Assembly: GCA_016713305.1 (NCBI GenBank)
Contig: JADJPK010000031.1
Coordinates: 496,001-560,000 of the forward strand
Direction: 5' to 3'
DNA length: 64,000 nucleotides
Source of the DNA: Betaproteobacteria bacterium
GTDB taxonomy: Bacteria; Pseudomonadota; Gammaproteobacteria; Burkholderiales; Ga0077523
The position numbers were made by a program, and so were the translations under genes. Under the pieces are notes generated by a model, which ran no database searches, was not told the DNA's origin, and saw only the letters and a program-made list of their open reading frames with translations. Of this stretch, positions 51,945-61,900 are shown piece by piece. Positions within the stretch are counted from its first letter, which is position 1, and every line of letters begins with the position of its first letter.

Positions 51945-54452
51945 TCACATGCCCAGCGAAAGCTGGGCCGGACCCCGAACCGAATGCAGCCAGGTGGGGA
52001 CCATGTCGGGGGGCATGGGCCTCGCCAACAGGAATCCCTGGCCTTCGTCGCAACCGTGACGCCGCAGGAATTCCAGTTGTTCCTGCGTCTCGATTCCCTC
52101 GGCCAGCGTGCGCAGTCCAAGGGTTTTCGCCAGACCGATGATGGCCACCGCAATGGCGGCGTCCTCGGGATCCTCGTCGATTCCCTGCACGAAAGTACGA
52201 TCGATCTTGAGCGTGTCCAGGGGAAGACGCCGCAGGTACGCAAGCGACGAATAGCCGGTGCCAAAATCGTCCACGGCAAGACGGACTCCCCGTTTGCGCA
52301 ACTCCGATAGCGTGGTGCGCGCGGTTTCCGCATCGCTCATGATGGCGCTCTCGGTGACTTCCAGTTCGAGCAGGCGGCTGTTCACGCCCAGTTCCTCCAG
52401 CGCGGACATCACGCCGGCCGCGACGCCTCCCTGACGAAACTGCACAGCGGAGATGTTGGTGGACACGGGCACGAGCGGCACCTCCTGCAGCGTCCACTCC
52501 TTGAGGTGTCTGCAGACCCTGCGAATGCACCAGTTGCCCAGTTCCACAATGAGTCCCGAATCCTCAGCGACGGGGATGAATCTTTCGGGCGGAGTGAACC
52601 CGCCGCCACCATCCGGCCACCGCAGGAGCGCCTCGAGTCCAGCCACGGCCCGCGTGGCGAGATCGAAGCGCGGCTGGAACCACAGCTGCAGTTCGCCCCC
52701 GTGCAACGCGCCCCTCAATCGTGACTCGATCTCGGCCCGCTCGAGCACCCGGGCGTTGATTTCCTGGGTGAAGAACTGGAAGTTGTTCCGGCCGAGCGAC
52801 TTGGCGTGATACATCGCGGCGTCCGCATTCTTGAGCAGCGTCGGAAAGTCCGCTCCGTCGTCGGGATAGATCGCAATGCCCACGGAAGGCGTCACGTTGA
52901 GCGCCAGCCCCTGGAAGACAAAAGGCTCCGCCACGACTTCCAGCACCTTGCGGCAAACGGCGGCCGCCTGTTCGGGAGCATCCAGATCCTGGAGCAGCAC
53001 GACGAACTCGTCGCCGCCTTGCCGGCTCACGGTATCGGCTGCGCGTATGCAGCCCGTCAACCTGCGTGCAACCTGCTTCAGCAGCGCATCGCCGACCTCG
53101 TGCCCCAGCGAGTCATTGATGATCTTGAACCGGTCGAGGTCGAGAAACATCACTGCCAGCCGGTTGCCGCTCCGCTGCGCCAGGGGGATGGCCTGCTTGA
53201 GCCTGTCCTCCAGCAGGGCACGATTGGGCAACCCGGTGAGGAAATCGTGTTGAGCGAGATGCCGGATGCGATCGTCCTGCGCCTTGCGTTCCGAGATGTC
53301 CTCGAACGCAAGGAGACAGTGAGTTGGCGTGCCGTCCACAGCCCGCACCACGTTCGCCCGCAACCGCGCGGGAAACACCAGTTCGTCTCGGCGTCTCAAC
53401 CAGACCTCGCCTTCCCAACCCGCATCGCGGTGCGCGTGTTCCCACAGCGATTCCACGAACGCCTGATCGTGACGCGCCCCGTCGAATACGGGCAGCGGCG
53501 TTCCCTTCACCTCGTCGGCACGAAAGCCCGTGATGGCGGTGAACGCGCGGTTCGCGGAAAGAACGGCACCCGAGTCATCCAGGATCATCACGGCCTCCCG
53601 GGTGCCTTCGAATACCTTCGCAGCGAGCATGAGTTCCTGCTCCGCGAGCTTGCGGTCGGTGATGTCCAGCATCACCCCGTTGTAGACGATCTCCTCTGCC
53701 GTCACGCGGGAGGGCCGCGCAATACCCTGCCACCAGCGGACAGTGCCATCCGGATAGAGCAGCCGGCCCTCGAAGTTCCACACGGACGAACGGCGATTGG
53801 CCTGTTCGATGGAGGCCACCCACCGCGGCCGGTCATCCGGGTGGATATAGTCGGCAATGCTGCTGATGGCATTGCGGTCGATGTGGAAGATCTCCTCCAG
53901 CCGCGGACTCACCCAGAGAAAGCCGCGGCTGCCATCCGCCCGCTCGACCCACTGATAGATCACGCCCGGAACGTTGGCGGCCAGATCGCGGAATCGTCGC
54001 TCGCTTTCCAGCAGCAGCGTGTGGGCCCGCTTGGTCTCGGTAATGTCCTGCGCGATGAGCGCTGCGCCGGCGATCGTTCCGTCGCGGTCGCGCAAGGGAG
54101 CGAACATCATCGAATACAGGCTGCGGGCAAGCGAGGCGTCTCCCAGTTCCGCCTCGACGGTGAACGACTCTCCACCGGCCGCCCGCCTGATCAGGCCGTG
54201 GAGACGATCCCATTCCTGCGGCAGTTCGGCCAGGTATTCGTCCAGTCGGGACAGGGGTTCCAGTGGACGGCCGTACAACCTGGCGAACTCGTCCCTGCAT
54301 GTCGCATTGCAGGACATCACCACGCCCTCGGCGGTGAATGCCGCCATGGGCTGGGCAATGGCATCGAGAAACGCATCCAGCAGTTCCACGGACGGCGGGG
54401 AAGCCGTCCCGGCCTTGCCGTGCGAATGCGGATTGATGGAGGGCTCTGTCAT
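51945..54452 (-). CDS. PAS-PAS-PAS-GGDEF-EAL cyclic-di-GMP enzyme
   Basis: 835 residues, no membrane segment. PAS-like domains span about residues 20-140, 145-275 and 280-400. GGDEF: 'HDFLTGLPNRALLEDRLKQA' and the intact active loop 'SRQGGDEFVVLL', with an RxxD inhibitory site ('RAAD') five residues before GGDEF. EAL: 'GLEALLRW', 'VSTNISAVQF', 'LEVTESAIM', 'DDFGTGYSSLAYLRRLPLD', 'LKIDRTFVQGI' and 'AEGIET'. Both catalytic signatures look complete, so it may make and break c-di-GMP. Its stop is only 9 bases from the convergent thiolase stop. Confidence 0.94.
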   Translation of the reverse strand: MTEPSINPHSHGKAGTASPPSVELLDAFLDAIAQPMAAFTAEGVVMSCNATCRDEFARLYGRPLEPLSRLDEYLAELPQEWDRLHGLIRRAAGGESFTVEAELGDASLARSLYSMMFAPLRDRDGTIAGAALIAQDITETKRAHTLLLESERRFRDLAANVPGVIYQWVERADGSRGFLWVSPRLEEIFHIDRNAISSIADYIHPDDRPRWVASIEQANRRSSVWNFEGRLLYPDGTVRWWQGIARPSRVTAEEIVYNGVMLDITDRKLAEQELMLAAKVFEGTREAVMILDDSGAVLSANRAFTAITGFRADEVKGTPLPVFDGARHDQAFVESLWEHAHRDAGWEGEVWLRRRDELVFPARLRANVVRAVDGTPTHCLLAFEDISERKAQDDRIRHLAQHDFLTGLPNRALLEDRLKQAIPLAQRSGNRLAVMFLDLDRFKIINDSLGHEVGDALLKQVARRLTGCIRAADTVSRQGGDEFVVLLQDLDAPEQAAAVCRKVLEVVAEPFVFQGLALNVTPSVGIAIYPDDGADFPTLLKNADAAMYHAKSLGRNNFQFFTQEINARVLERAEIESRLRGALHGGELQLWFQPRFDLATRAVAGLEALLRWPDGGGGFTPPERFIPVAEDSGLIVELGNWCIRRVCRHLKEWTLQEVPLVPVSTNISAVQFRQGGVAAGVMSALEELGVNSRLLELEVTESAIMSDAETARTTLSELRKRGVRLAVDDFGTGYSSLAYLRRLPLDTLKIDRTFVQGIDEDPEDAAIAVAIIGLAKTLGLRTLAEGIETQEQLEFLRRHGCDEGQGFLLARPMPPDMVPTWLHSVRGPAQLSLGM

Positions 54453-54579
54453 GACTCGATCCGGGGAGCGGCGATTCTAGCGGCGATGTGACAACGGTGC
54501 GACATCCGGGGCAAAGCGGTTCCGCTGGCCCATCGCGGGACCGTTAGAATCCGTGCGTGGCCTCCGTTCTCCATCTCCC

Positions 54580-56241
54580 ATGAGCACATTGACGAAATCT
54601 CCGGCATGGCAAGCGCTGGAACGGCATCGCGACCGGCTGGCAACGACGACACTGAGGCAATTGTTTGCCGATGAGAACGATCGGTTCGAGCGCTTCAGCC
54701 TCCGAGCCGGTCCCTTGCTGCTGGACTGCTCCAAGAACTGGATGACTGCCGAGACGCTGGATCTGCTGGTGTCACTGGCGCGGCAGCAGCAGCTGCCGTC
54801 ATGGATCGAGCGCCTGTTCTCGGGATATCACGTCAATCACACCGAAGGCCGGGCGGCCTTGCACATGGCGCTGAGGAACCGGTCGGAGCGGCCCATGTCT
54901 GTCGACGGGAAGGACGTGATGCCCGCCGTGCGCGATGTTCTCGGGCGCATGCGCCGTTTCTCGGCGGGCGTTCGCGAAGGCAGACTGCGCGGAGCCACGG
55001 GAAAGGCGTTCAGGACCGTGGTGAACATCGGCATCGGCGGTTCGGATCTGGGCCCTTGCATGGTGTGCGAAGCGTTGCGGGCCTATGCGGCGGATGCACC
55101 GGATGTCCGTTTCGTTTCCAACGTGGACGACTCCCATCTGATGGAAGCGCTGCGAGGTGCAAGTCCTGAAGAGACGCTGTTCATCGTGTCGTCCAAGACC
55201 TTCACGACCCAGGAGACCATGGCCAACGCCGAATCCGCACGGCAGTGGCTCACCGGTGCGCTGGGGAACGATGCGGTCGGCCTGCACTTCGCCGCCGTCA
55301 GTACCAATGTCCCGGGCACCACGGCCTTCGGCATTTCGCCGGACCGCGTCTTCGAGTTCTGGGACTGGGTCGGCGGACGCTATTCCCTGTGGTCTGCCAT
55401 TGGCCTGCCTGTCGCCATGGCGGTGGGAATGGATCGGTTCGAGGAGCTCCTCGCGGGAGCCCACGCCATGGACGAGCATTTCCGGACGACGTCACTGCAT
55501 GCGAATGCCCCGGTGATGCTCGGTCTGCTCGATGTGTGGTACGCGGACTTTCACGGATGCGGCACGCGGGCGGTGCTGCCCTATTCCCAGTACCTGCACA
55601 GGCTCCCGGCCTATCTCCAGCAGCTGGACATGGAAAGCAACGGCAAGCAGATCGACCGCGAAGGCAACCGTGTCGATCACCCGACCGGCGCCATCGTCTG
55701 GGGAGAACCCGGCACGAACGGCCAGCACGCGTTCTTCCAGCTTCTCCACCAGGGCACGCAAATCGTGCCGTGCGATTTCATCGTGGCCGCCGTGGGCGCG
55801 CACGAGTCGGGCAGGCACCACGAGATGCTGCTGGCAAACTGTCTGGCCCAGACGCAGGCGTTGGCCTTCGGCAAGTCCGGCGACGAAGCCCAGGACGAGA
55901 TGCTCGCTGCCGGAATGCCGGCCGAGCGAGCCTCGTTCCTTTCGCCGTATCGCTCGTTTCCCGGCAATCGCCCCAGTACGACGATCCTGCTGGAACGGCT
56001 GGACCCGTACGCGCTCGGTGCCCTGATTGCGCTCTACGAGCACAGAGTGTTCGTGCAGAGCGTGCTATGGAACATCAATGCCTTCGATCAATGGGGAGTC
56101 GAGCTGGGCAAGCAGCTCGCGGGCAACCTGCTGCCGCGCATCTCAGGGAGAGACGCAGACGAGGGACTCGATGGTTCCACGGCCGGGCTGCTCCATGCGA
56201 TCAGGAAGATCCGTTCAAGTCGGGGTCCGGCAAGCCGTTAA
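54580..56241 (+). CDS. pgi: Glucose-6-phosphate isomerase
   Basis: 553 residues, full length. Interconverts glucose 6-phosphate and fructose 6-phosphate. Motifs: 'VNIGIGGSDLGPCMVCEAL', 'FIVSSKTFTTQETMANA', 'FEFWDWVGGRYSLWSAIGLP', 'LDMESNGKQIDREG', 'VWGEPGTNGQHAFFQLLHQG' (Glu and His) and 'NINAFDQWGVELGKQLA' (Lys). ATG at 54580 follows 'CTCC' rich leader without a clear Shine-Dalgarno. Confidence 0.96.
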   Translation: MSTLTKSPAWQALERHRDRLATTTLRQLFADENDRFERFSLRAGPLLLDCSKNWMTAETLDLLVSLARQQQLPSWIERLFSGYHVNHTEGRAALHMALRNRSERPMSVDGKDVMPAVRDVLGRMRRFSAGVREGRLRGATGKAFRTVVNIGIGGSDLGPCMVCEALRAYAADAPDVRFVSNVDDSHLMEALRGASPEETLFIVSSKTFTTQETMANAESARQWLTGALGNDAVGLHFAAVSTNVPGTTAFGISPDRVFEFWDWVGGRYSLWSAIGLPVAMAVGMDRFEELLAGAHAMDEHFRTTSLHANAPVMLGLLDVWYADFHGCGTRAVLPYSQYLHRLPAYLQQLDMESNGKQIDREGNRVDHPTGAIVWGEPGTNGQHAFFQLLHQGTQIVPCDFIVAAVGAHESGRHHEMLLANCLAQTQALAFGKSGDEAQDEMLAAGMPAERASFLSPYRSFPGNRPSTTILLERLDPYALGALIALYEHRVFVQSVLWNINAFDQWGVELGKQLAGNLLPRISGRDADEGLDGSTAGLLHAIRKIRSSRGPASR

Positions 56242-56269
56242 CGACTTGGATCAACCGAGGAAGCACCCC

Positions 56270-56698
56270 ATGATTTCCCCCATGCCATCACCGTCCCTTG
56301 AGACTCTTGCGCACTCTTCACCAGGGATAGGGGCACCGCATTCCGGAGTACGTCTGTTCGGTCGTGAGGAAGCCCTGGACATGATCGGCGGGGACGAGGA
56401 ACTCCTTCACGACGTGGTCACCATCGCGCTGGAAGAACTGAGCCGGCAGCTTGCCGCACTTCGTGACGCTCTCGCGGCCGGAGATGCTCCCACGGCCCGG
56501 CGCCACGCCCACACGATGAAGGGCACCGTGGCCACGCTCGGAGCGGGCGCCGTCCGCGAGAAGGCGCTCGAAGTGGAACATGCCGCACGGGACGCGGACC
56601 TGCCTTCGGCACGCGTGGGGCTCGAAGCGCTGGAACCCCTCGTGGGGAGACTTCTGGAAGAACTCCGCCGCTATCAGGCAGGGGCCCATCCCGCCTGA
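56270..56698 (+). CDS. Hpt-domain phosphotransfer protein
   Basis: 142 residues. The Hpt motif 'ARRHAHTMKGTVATLGAGAV' carries the phosphorylatable His in HTMKG. It lies in a helical bundle ('LLHDVVTIALEELSRQLAAL', 'EKALEVEHAARDADL'). No histidine kinase or receiver gene is adjacent, so it is an orphan relay protein. ATG at 56270 or 56282. Confidence 0.86.
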   Translation: MISPMPSPSLETLAHSSPGIGAPHSGVRLFGREEALDMIGGDEELLHDVVTIALEELSRQLAALRDALAAGDAPTARRHAHTMKGTVATLGAGAVREKALEVEHAARDADLPSARVGLEALEPLVGRLLEELRRYQAGAHPA

Positions 56699-56711
56699 AT
56701 CGAGGCGCCGC

Positions 56712-57257
56712 TCACAGCCGGATGAAGTTCTCCCGGTAGTACTTCAGCTCCTCGATCGATTCGTAGATGTCGGCGAGCGCTTCGTGCTTGCCCCGCTTGG
56801 AAAACCCGCCCATGAGTTCGGGCTTCCACCGCTTGGCCAATTCCTTGAGCGTGCTGACGTCCAGATTGCGATAGTGGAAGTAGGTTTCCAGACCGGGCAT
56901 GTAGCGCGCGAGGAAGCGGCGATCCTGACAGATGGAGTTTCCGCACATGGGTGAGACGGCCCCGGGAACATGCTCCCGCAGGAATGCCAGCATCTGCGCC
57001 TCGGCATCGGCTTCGCTCAACGTCGACTGACGGACACGCTCGGTCAGTCCTGACCGGCCGTGCGTCGCGCGATTCCAAGAGTCCATGCCGTCGAGCACGG
57101 CCGCTTCCTGATGAACCACCAGAACCGGACTTTCCGCGACGATGTCCAAGCGGGAGTCCGTCACAACGGTCGCGAGTTCGAGGATCCGGTCGCTGTCGGG
57201 GCTGAGGCCGCTCATTTCCATATCGATCCAGATCAGCCGGTTTGCATCCTGTGCCAT
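56712..57257 (-). CDS. orn: Oligoribonuclease
   Basis: 181 residues, DEDDh 3'-5' exonuclease that finishes RNA decay and degrades pGpG from c-di-GMP. Motifs: 'LIWIDMEMSGLSPDSDRILE' (DxE), 'PMCGNSICQDRRFLARYMP', 'YHYRNLDVST'-type text ('YFHYRNLDVSTLKEL') and 'KHEALADIYESIEELKYYRE' (HxAxxD). It diverges from the M48 protease. The PAS-GGDEF-EAL gene lies on the same strand ~2.3 kb away. Confidence 0.96.
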   Translation of the reverse strand: MAQDANRLIWIDMEMSGLSPDSDRILELATVVTDSRLDIVAESPVLVVHQEAAVLDGMDSWNRATHGRSGLTERVRQSTLSEADAEAQMLAFLREHVPGAVSPMCGNSICQDRRFLARYMPGLETYFHYRNLDVSTLKELAKRWKPELMGGFSKRGKHEALADIYESIEELKYYRENFIRL

Positions 57258-57327
57258 AATATTTCTCGGAAATTCAAGCGTATAAGTTTGTCATAACGGT
57301 ACCCACCACAGCAACTTGATCCCTCTG

Positions 57328-58587
57328 ATGACTCCTTTCGGTCTGCTCTTCCTTCTGCTTCTCCTGGCCGGCACAGGTCTTCGCCTGTGGCTTTCGTGGC
57401 GGCACATTGCCCATGTCCGCGCGAATCGTTCGCAGGTGCCCGAACCCTTTGCCCCGCAGATCGATCTGGGCGCGCACCAGAAGGCTGCCGACTATTCCGT
57501 GGCAAAGAGCCGGCTCAATTCCGTGGGGCTCGTCGTTGACGCCGTCGTGTTGCTGGCATTCACGCTGGGAGGCGGTTTCAATGCCCTGAACGACATCGCG
57601 CAGAGGATGTTCGAAAGTGCAATCGCTTCGGGCGTCGTCTTCATCGCGGCGGTGGGCATCGTGACTTCGCTGGTCGAGCTGCCATTCAACATCTACCGCG
57701 TCTTCGTGCTGGAGGCGAGGTTCGGATTCAACAAGATGACTCCGGGAATGTTCATTGGCGACCTGTTCAAGCAGACGCTGGTGGCCGTCGTGTTGGGACT
57801 TCCGCTGGTTCTCGCCGTGCTTTGGCTCATGCAAGCCATGGGATCGCTCTGGTGGCTCTGGGTCTGGGGCGTATGGGTGGGGTTCAGCGTCGTGATGCTC
57901 GCGGTGTACCCGACGTTCATCGCTCCGCTGTTCAACAAGTTCTCTCCCATGGAGGACGGCGACTTGCGCCGCAGGATCGAGGCGTTGCTGCAGAAGTGCG
58001 GTTTTCGTTCGCAGGGGCTGTTCGTCATGGACGGTTCCCGCAGATCGAGCCATGGCAACGCCTATTTCACAGGGTTCGGCAAGGCGAAGCGGATCGTATT
58101 CTTCGACACGCTGCTCAGTCGCCTGGATCCGGGCGAGATCGAAGCGGTACTGGCTCACGAGCTGGGCCATTTCAAGTTGAACCACGTGTTCCGGCGGATG
58201 GCCTGGACCTTTGCCGGGGGCCTGGCTTTTCTGTGGGCGCTTGGCATGCTGCGCAATGCGGCCTGGTTCTTCGATGGGGTCCATGCGCCGTTTCCTGCCT
58301 CCGATGCGGTGGCTCTCGTGGTTTTCTTCATGGTGGTACCGGTGTTCACCTTCCCGTTCCGCCCATTGATCGCCATGTACTCCCGCAAGCACGAGTTCGA
58401 GGCGGATGCCTATGCGGCGCGCAATGCATCGCCCGCAGATCTGGCACAGGCCCTGGTCAAGCTGTACAAGGACAACGCATCGACACTCACGCCAGACCCT
58501 CTGCACTCGGCTTTCTATGATTCCCATCCGCCCGCAAGCGCGCGGATTGCCCGGCTCAGGCATTTCTCCGGGGCCTCGGCGAGCTAA
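57328..58587 (+). CDS. M48 family (Ste24-like) membrane metalloprotease
   Basis: 419 residues with six or seven membrane segments. Zinc site 'VLAHELGHFKLNHVFRR' (HExxH) and a downstream Glu in 'SRKHEFEADAYAA'. 'PTFIAPLFNKFSPMEDGDLR' and 'FVMDGSRRSSHGNAYFTGFG' are typical of CAAX-protease-1 homologues. In bacteria these act on membrane or unprenylated envelope proteins. ATG at 57328; a TTG at 57316 is weaker. The short AT-rich gap to orn is the likely divergent promoter. Confidence 0.92.
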   Translation: MTPFGLLFLLLLLAGTGLRLWLSWRHIAHVRANRSQVPEPFAPQIDLGAHQKAADYSVAKSRLNSVGLVVDAVVLLAFTLGGGFNALNDIAQRMFESAIASGVVFIAAVGIVTSLVELPFNIYRVFVLEARFGFNKMTPGMFIGDLFKQTLVAVVLGLPLVLAVLWLMQAMGSLWWLWVWGVWVGFSVVMLAVYPTFIAPLFNKFSPMEDGDLRRRIEALLQKCGFRSQGLFVMDGSRRSSHGNAYFTGFGKAKRIVFFDTLLSRLDPGEIEAVLAHELGHFKLNHVFRRMAWTFAGGLAFLWALGMLRNAAWFFDGVHAPFPASDAVALVVFFMVVPVFTFPFRPLIAMYSRKHEFEADAYAARNASPADLAQALVKLYKDNASTLTPDPLHSAFYDSHPPASARIARLRHFSGASAS

Positions 58588-58920
58588 AGTTTCTGCCTGC
58601 AGCGCAGATATAGGATCAGGATGAGGTGGAATTCGGGTTCCGAGAGGGCGGCAGGGGAATTCTCGCTCGCTCGTGCCTTTCCCCGGATGGCAGGAGACAT
58701 GCGCCGGCGTGGATGCGGGCAGGAGTCGTGCTATCTTTCGACTACACATATCAGGATAACGAAGAGTGCGACAGGGTGCCGTTCCCGGTCAATCTAACGG
58801 ACTCGATCGCGTGAAGCTGGATCGCGAACCTGAAACCGCCGCGGGCATTCCGGCCATCACCGGCCAGGGCGTCCTGTCACGCTCATGCGGCACCGCGCTT
58901 CCCGAGACGCGTCGGCCAAC
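58588..58920 (+). other. Intergenic stretch before the DUF1631 gene
   Basis: 333 bases. No gene supported. It includes a less GC-rich patch around 58730-58765 that could hold the promoter, but no clear -35/-10 pair. A TAA/TGA-free ORF at 58626-58814 has no family features. Confidence 0.4.
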
Positions 58921-61900
58921 ATGACTACCTCGGGGTCGAACATCGTCAGTTTTCCTTCCTCCCGCAGTGACGCTCCGGACGAGCCGCCGCCCGACAGCCT
59001 GATGGGGCAGATCCGCTCGATCTCCCTCGAGAAGATCTGCGCAGGCGCCTCCACCGGCTTCGACAAGCTGATCGACGAGATCTACGACCTCGCGGAGCAT
59101 GCGCTCGACCGCGACACGCGCGACTTCTATCTCAAGGCGAAGGAGGAATGGCCGCGGCAGCGCAAGGCCATCGAGACGGAGCTTCGGAACAACCTCGTCA
59201 AGCGTTTCGTTCCTGCCACGAGCGGCAAGTCCGGCACGGGCGCGCAGTTCGCGGAGGTGAAGTCGAGCTGGAGCGAGTTGTCCCTGGTCGACGACGGCGT
59301 GCTCGAGGAAGACATGCGGTTCACCGAGATCGCGAACCGCATCCGCAACGGCGCGGACGAGGAACTGGCAGCGTTGGATCAGCGCATTGCCATCGTGCTC
59401 GACCGGCCGGAGATGGACAGCAACGACAATCCGCTCGCCCCGGGCGGCATTGCAGACGCATTCAAGAACGCCCTGTCCGCCGCCAATCTCGAGATCAAGA
59501 TCAAGCTGCTGGTCATACGCGCGCTCGACGAGGGCACGCGGCCGGAAATCCTGAAGCTGTACAAGGAAGTCAACAACCTCCTCAAGGAAAAGGGCGTTCT
59601 GCCCACCGTGCGCTACGGCGCATCGAAGAAACCTCAGTCGGGTGCGGGTCCGACCACCGGCCCCCGGACGGAGGGGCCTCAGGTGGTCGGAAGCGTGACG
59701 CTTCCCATCGTGAGCGGCGGAAGCTCAGCAGGAGGCGCAGGTATCGTCACCGCCCAGATACCGCTCACCGCTGGTGGCGCCGGACACGCCGCGGGGTTGG
59801 CAGGCGCGGGAGCCGCGGGTATCGGCAGCCCGGGGACCGCCATTCCGGGCGCGAGTGTGTCGCTGTCGATCCCCACCGCGGGCGTCCCTGGTTCCGGGAG
59901 CGATGCGGCGACCGATCCTTTCGCGATGCTGCAGCAGCTGATGATGATGAACCTGGGAGCCGGACGCGGCGTGCCGGGGGCCGGAGCGATTCCCCCCGGC
60001 GCCTCCGCTGGCCTGCCCGGGGCCCCCGGCCAGGCCGGACCCTCCGCCGGATCTGCCGGCGCAGGGTATCCGGGCGGCTATTCCCCTGACGCCAGCGGCG
60101 CCTACCCCTCGATCAGCCCCAATTTTGCAGGGGTGCCGGGAGGACCGGGCGTTCCTGGTGCCGGAGGCATGGGTGGTGTGGGGGTGCCGGGGTATGGCGC
60201 TCCGGGACAGCCGGGGACCGGGGGAGCAGGTGGTGCCGGAACCCCAGGCTATGGAATCCCGGGACAACCTGGGCCGGGGATGGCTACGGGTGGGTATCCC
60301 GCGCACCCCGGCGGAGGCGGGGTCGGTGGCTACGGCGCGGGCGGTGGCGGACAGTTTCCCGGCACGGGAGGAATTGGAGGTGGTGCCGGAGGCGCGGGTG
60401 CGCCAGCGGGCGGTGTGCAGGGATTCGGAGCTCCGGGAACGCAGGGCGAGGCCACGGGCGGTATCGTGACGCCGGCGGGTTTTCCCCCCGTGCCTCCCGG
60501 CGGGACAGGGCTGCCGGCGGCTCCAGGCGAAATCACCTCGACGTTCGGGGCACTCGCCGGAATGCTTCCCGGCGGCCATGGCTCACCCGGTCAAAGTGCA
60601 AGGCTGACAACCTCCCATTCGTACGCGCCGGGCTATCCCGGAGCGGTAATGCCGCAGGGGGCAAGCCTCATCGGCTCCCTGACCCGGTTGCAGCAAGGGG
60701 ATGTGGGAGCCCTGCCGGACGCGCCTCCGGATTTCGGCGCGTGGCTGGGCGGACAGGCCCCGTCCATGCTGACCGGCGAACTGCCTCCGCCGACACCGAA
60801 CGTGCTGCGCGCGCTCAAGTCCACCAGCCTTGGACAGCAGATGGGGCAGATGGACACGGTGACGCTGGACATCGTCGCCATGCTGTTCGATCAGATATTC
60901 GGCGATGCCCGCATTGCGCCTGCGATGAAGGCACTCATCGGCCGGCTGCAGATTCCGATGCTGAAAGTCGCCGTCCTGGACAAGACCTTCTTTTCGCGGA
61001 AGGCACATCCGGCCCGGCACATGCTGGACACGCTGGGTGAACTGTCCATGGGGCTGGGCGAGGGATTCGCTCCCGGCACACCCCTGTATCAGCGCATCGA
61101 ATCCACTCTGAGCTCGCTGGTGGAGCAGTTCGAGGAAGACTTCGGCGTCTTCGATCGCATCACCGCCGAGTTCGAGGCGATGATCTCCGAACTCAACCAG
61201 ACGGCGGACGCCGCGGGAAAGAAGGAATCCAAGCGGATCCAGGACAAGGAACGTCTGGAAGTCGCCCGCCTGTTCGCCCAGAACGAACTGAAGCAGCACA
61301 TCGAGGGGCAGACGCTCCCGCGCGCGATCCTCCGGTTCCTCTCCACCGAGTGGATGAAGCTTCTGATTCTCGCCTACGCGAAGGGCGGCCGGGAAAGCCG
61401 CGCTTGGCACAGTCTCGTCGAAACGCTGGACATCCTGGTATGGAGCCTCACGCCCAAGCACACGGTCGACGAGCGCAAGCGCATGGTGTCGATCCTGCCG
61501 GGACTGCTGAAGCGGCTTGCGAAGGGAATGGAAGTGATCGGAACGGACCGGCTGGTGCGTGAGCGCTTCAACGCCGTGCTGATGCGCTGCCATGCCCGCA
61601 CGATCGCGGGGGCAGAGGCGACATCGCTGTTCCAGCGTTCGCCCGCGCCGCCCACCCGAACCGTCACCGGATCGATTCCCATCCCTCCGCAGTTGGCGGC
61701 CAGCGATTTGCGGTCGATCGGTCCGACGCCGTCCCCGGCGGCACCGTTGGATGCACGCACGGACGCTCCTCCGACCGAAGAAGCGCTGCCAGCGCCGATC
61801 GACATCACTATGGCGGAGGCGCATCCCGAGCAAGCCGGGCCCGTTCCGGAGCACCCCGCCGATCTGTCGATACCGCCCGCGGCGGAGTTGACTCGCGTCG

